In this document: piece after piece, positions 62,151-64,000 of the stretch
Numbering within the stretch: position 1 is the first letter of the stretch
Layout of the letters: each line of letters opens with the position of its first letter
DNA from: Anaeramoeba flamelloides
Taxonomy: Eukaryota; Metamonada; Anaeramoebidae
Reading direction: 5' to 3'
Length of the DNA: 64,000 bases
Assembly: GCA_027625915.1 (NCBI GenBank)
Contig: JANTQA010000036.1
Coordinates: forward strand, 4,831,501 to 4,895,500
Program-made: the position numbers and the translations under genes
Notes under the pieces: generated by a model
Databases searched by the model: none
Seen by the model: the letters and a program-made list of their open reading frames with translations, nothing else
Told to the model about the DNA's origin: nothing

Positions 62151-63108
62151 AGAAAAAAAAGTGAAACAGGAAAAAAAGTGAAACAGGGAAATGGTGAAAC
62201 GTCTTTTTTAATTGTGAACAATACTGAAAACGAAAAGTAAAATCAATTAAAAGTCGAAACCAATTAACTTCAAATAATAATTGATTATCTTATTTTCAAT
62301 CAAACCAACAAACATAATTTAAATCAATTTTCATCTTAAAATTGTTTGTGTGGTTTTGGTGAACCCAAAAATAGTCAATTTTTTCAACAATTTTTTAATA
62401 ATAGATCAATCAAAGAAAAACCCTTTTCAAAAGATAGTAAACTAAATTTCATAATAAATGGTCAATCTTACATTTGAATAATGAATTGCTTTTTTATCAT
62501 TTTGAAGTTTTACCTCTCACAATGAAAAGTTTGCAAATAAATCATTTTTTTCTCTTTTTTATTTTTTCAACAGTGTTTTGTTAAAATGGAAAATGAAAAT
62601 GAAAAATCGGAAAGAAGTAACAGATGAATTAATGGAAAATTTGGTTTCAAATATGAAAAATAGATTAGGTCTAGTTATTCAAATGTGAGGAGAATCGATA
62701 AATGGGTTTTTTTACTTTTTTAAATTTTCTATTTTTTATGTAATGCTTCTTTCAAAATAAATGGCAAAATTTTTTTTAACAGTTTTTTTTTATTTTTTCT
62801 TTCTTTTATTTTTAGACAAAAAATAAATATCTCTTGAGTATATTATTGAATATTAAAATCTAAATTTTTATATTATAATAGATAACTTCAATTATTAAAA
62901 ATATTTTTATTTAAAATTTGATTTTTAATGGGCCAATTATTATGAAAGATAGTTTATTAATAAAACTTTTATTGTGCTAAATACTTCATTTTTTCTTTCT
63001 TTATTTATTTATTCTTTTTTTAATTGGATCTTACTTTTCATTTTTAGTAATGTTCCCAATTAAAAACAGTGTTTAACTTTTTTTCCCTGTTTCACTTTTT
63101 TTCAACAA
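62151..63108. mobile_element. GTGAAAC-type MITE, interrupted by another MITE
   Basis: Ends AAAAAAAAGTGAAACAGG / complement of TTGTTGAAAAAAAGTGAAAC; subterminal motif GAACAATACTGAAAA and its complement GGGAACATTACTAAAAATG; interior AATTAACTTCAAATAATAA as in 46748-47163. Split by the element at 62440-62954. Confidence 0.78.
62440..62954. mobile_element. AACTAA...TTAGTT MITE nested in the GTGAAAC MITE, 515 bp
   Basis: Inverse-oriented sister of 36984-37496 with TA on both sides (62438-62439, 62955-62956). The two are ~90% identical by eye. Confidence 0.88.
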
Positions 63109-63380
63109 TAGTGAAATTAAAAAGAATAATTTGATTCTGATGAATCAAAAAAAGAATTATTTTGTGTTTTCTTTGAAAAAGAATCAAAATGTGAACTCTG
63201 ATTAAAAGTAACCGAAATTGAAAATTTTTTCTTTTGGTAAAATGGAAATTGAATTTGATTAAATTCAATAAAAGATAATTTTATCATTGGCAATTAATCT
63301 CTATGTATTATAACTTTTTAAGGTAGTGTTGGAAAGACTGTATTATCTTAAAAGATTACTTTTTTGAAATTTACAAAAAT
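63109..63380. repeat. Partial copy of an unclassified repeat
   Basis: 63140-63270 resembles 56745-56850 (AATCAAAAAAAGAATT, AATCAAAATGTGAACTCTGA). Extent unclear; no ORF. Confidence 0.4.
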
Positions 63381-64000
63381 TTTATAAAAATATTAAAATG
63401 GATGAAAGTATTTGGAAAGCTTTCAAGTAGGCAAATAAAAAATGAAGAAAATTCAAAAATATAAAAATAAAAAAAACAAAATTAATGGACTTTATTTATG
63501 GTTTTTTGTTAATTTTGTCTTTTTGTTTTTTCTGTTGAAAAAAATTTTAAAAATAATTTTGCTTCAGGTTGTTCAGAATATTATGTTTCTAAATTATTTT
63601 TTAAAATCGAAAAAACAATTTTAAATAAAAAATAAAAAAAATAAACAATTGTATTTAGCAGTTTATTTTTTTTGGTTTTGTTTGTTGTAGTTGTTATTTT
63701 TTCTTGGGAATCTTTTTTTTTGATATCCTCCTCTTCTTCTGTTGTATGTTCTCACTTGGAATTTTGTGTTGTCTCCAAAAATTTTGAGTTCACCAATCAT
63801 TTTTTTGGTTACTTTGTCAACCTATTGTATTCAAAATTCAATTTTTGTGTCGAAAATACAAAATCAATTTAAAAGGAATTGTTTATCAAACAAAGAATAA
63901 AAGTACTTGTTTGTTTTTTTTTATTATTTTTTCTTTTTAATTAAAATATTCTTATTAAAAAAGGTAAATGATAAAGTTTTTAAAAAAACCAATAAAATAG
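63381..64000. repeat. Duplicated block 2, copy 2 (runs off the window)
   Basis: Partner of 49961-50620; offset ~13.4 kb. If the copy continues, a second eS17 gene should begin about 300 bases past the window. Confidence 0.92.

Noticed and set aside
1-64000. LTR retroelements, Polintons or other capsid-bearing elements
   Set aside because: No long direct terminal repeats, integrase, protease or capsid-like frames seen; the RT found is of the LINE type.
1-64000. CRISPR array or bacterial operons
   Set aside because: No regularly spaced direct repeats; all recognised genes are eukaryotic with introns.

Overview
This window is nuclear DNA from an AT-rich, asparagine-rich eukaryotic microbe, most likely an amoeba-like protist. 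The evidence is a large set of purely eukaryotic genes (midasin, Rab GTPase, exosome Rrp42, RPA32, OST subunit DAD1, ribosomal protein eS17), short spliceosomal introns, long AAT-encoded asparagine runs as in dictyostelids or anaeramoebids, and intergenic DNA of roughly 20% GC. Gene density is low: eight recognisable or clearly coding host loci plus a second DAD1 copy in 64 kb, far sparser than Dictyostelium. I cannot fix the species. Half of the six introns I can place start GTTT instead of GTAA.

Layout. 3-9204 is the C-terminal ~3,070 codons of midasin (MDN1/Rea1), entering from the left. 9.6-12.4 kb holds foldback repeats and the 3' end of a LINE. A Nudix CoA-diphosphatase-like gene lies at 12.4-13.2 kb (-). 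13.6-17 kb holds TTAA- and TA-flanked DNA elements and palindromic repeats. A coiled-coil protein lies at 17.9-19.1 kb (+). RRP42/EXOSC7 spans 21.2-26.3 kb (-) in three exons, one intron being 4 kb and packed with elements. A Rab GTPase lies at 30.9-32.6 kb (+) in four exons, with related 200-bp MITEs in two adjacent introns. RPA2 lies at 38.0-39.2 kb (-). A decayed LINE lies at 42.5-43.9 kb (-). DAD1 copy 1 (broken frame, 46.0-46.3 kb) and eS17 (50.9-51.3 kb), both (-), follow. DAD1 copy 2 (intact) is at 59.8-60.1 kb (-).

The DAD1 region and the region 3' of eS17 each recur about 13.4-13.8 kb further on, in the same order and orientation and nearly identical, but the DNA between them differs completely and carries different nested transposons. 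A second eS17 probably starts just beyond base 64000.

Most non-genic DNA is transposon debris. At least eight families of short inverted-repeat elements flanked by TA or TTAA are present, many inserted into one another (three deep at 46.5-48.0 kb). There is also a LINE family, a LINE-tailed SINE-like family sharing its 3' hairpin, and a decayed DNA element in two opposed copies. The host genes are housekeeping functions (60S ribosome assembly, RNA decay, replication, N-glycosylation, translation, vesicle traffic, CoA turnover) and do not form a pathway cluster. I found no CRISPR array, no complete tRNA or rRNA gene, and no LTR or capsid-bearing element.
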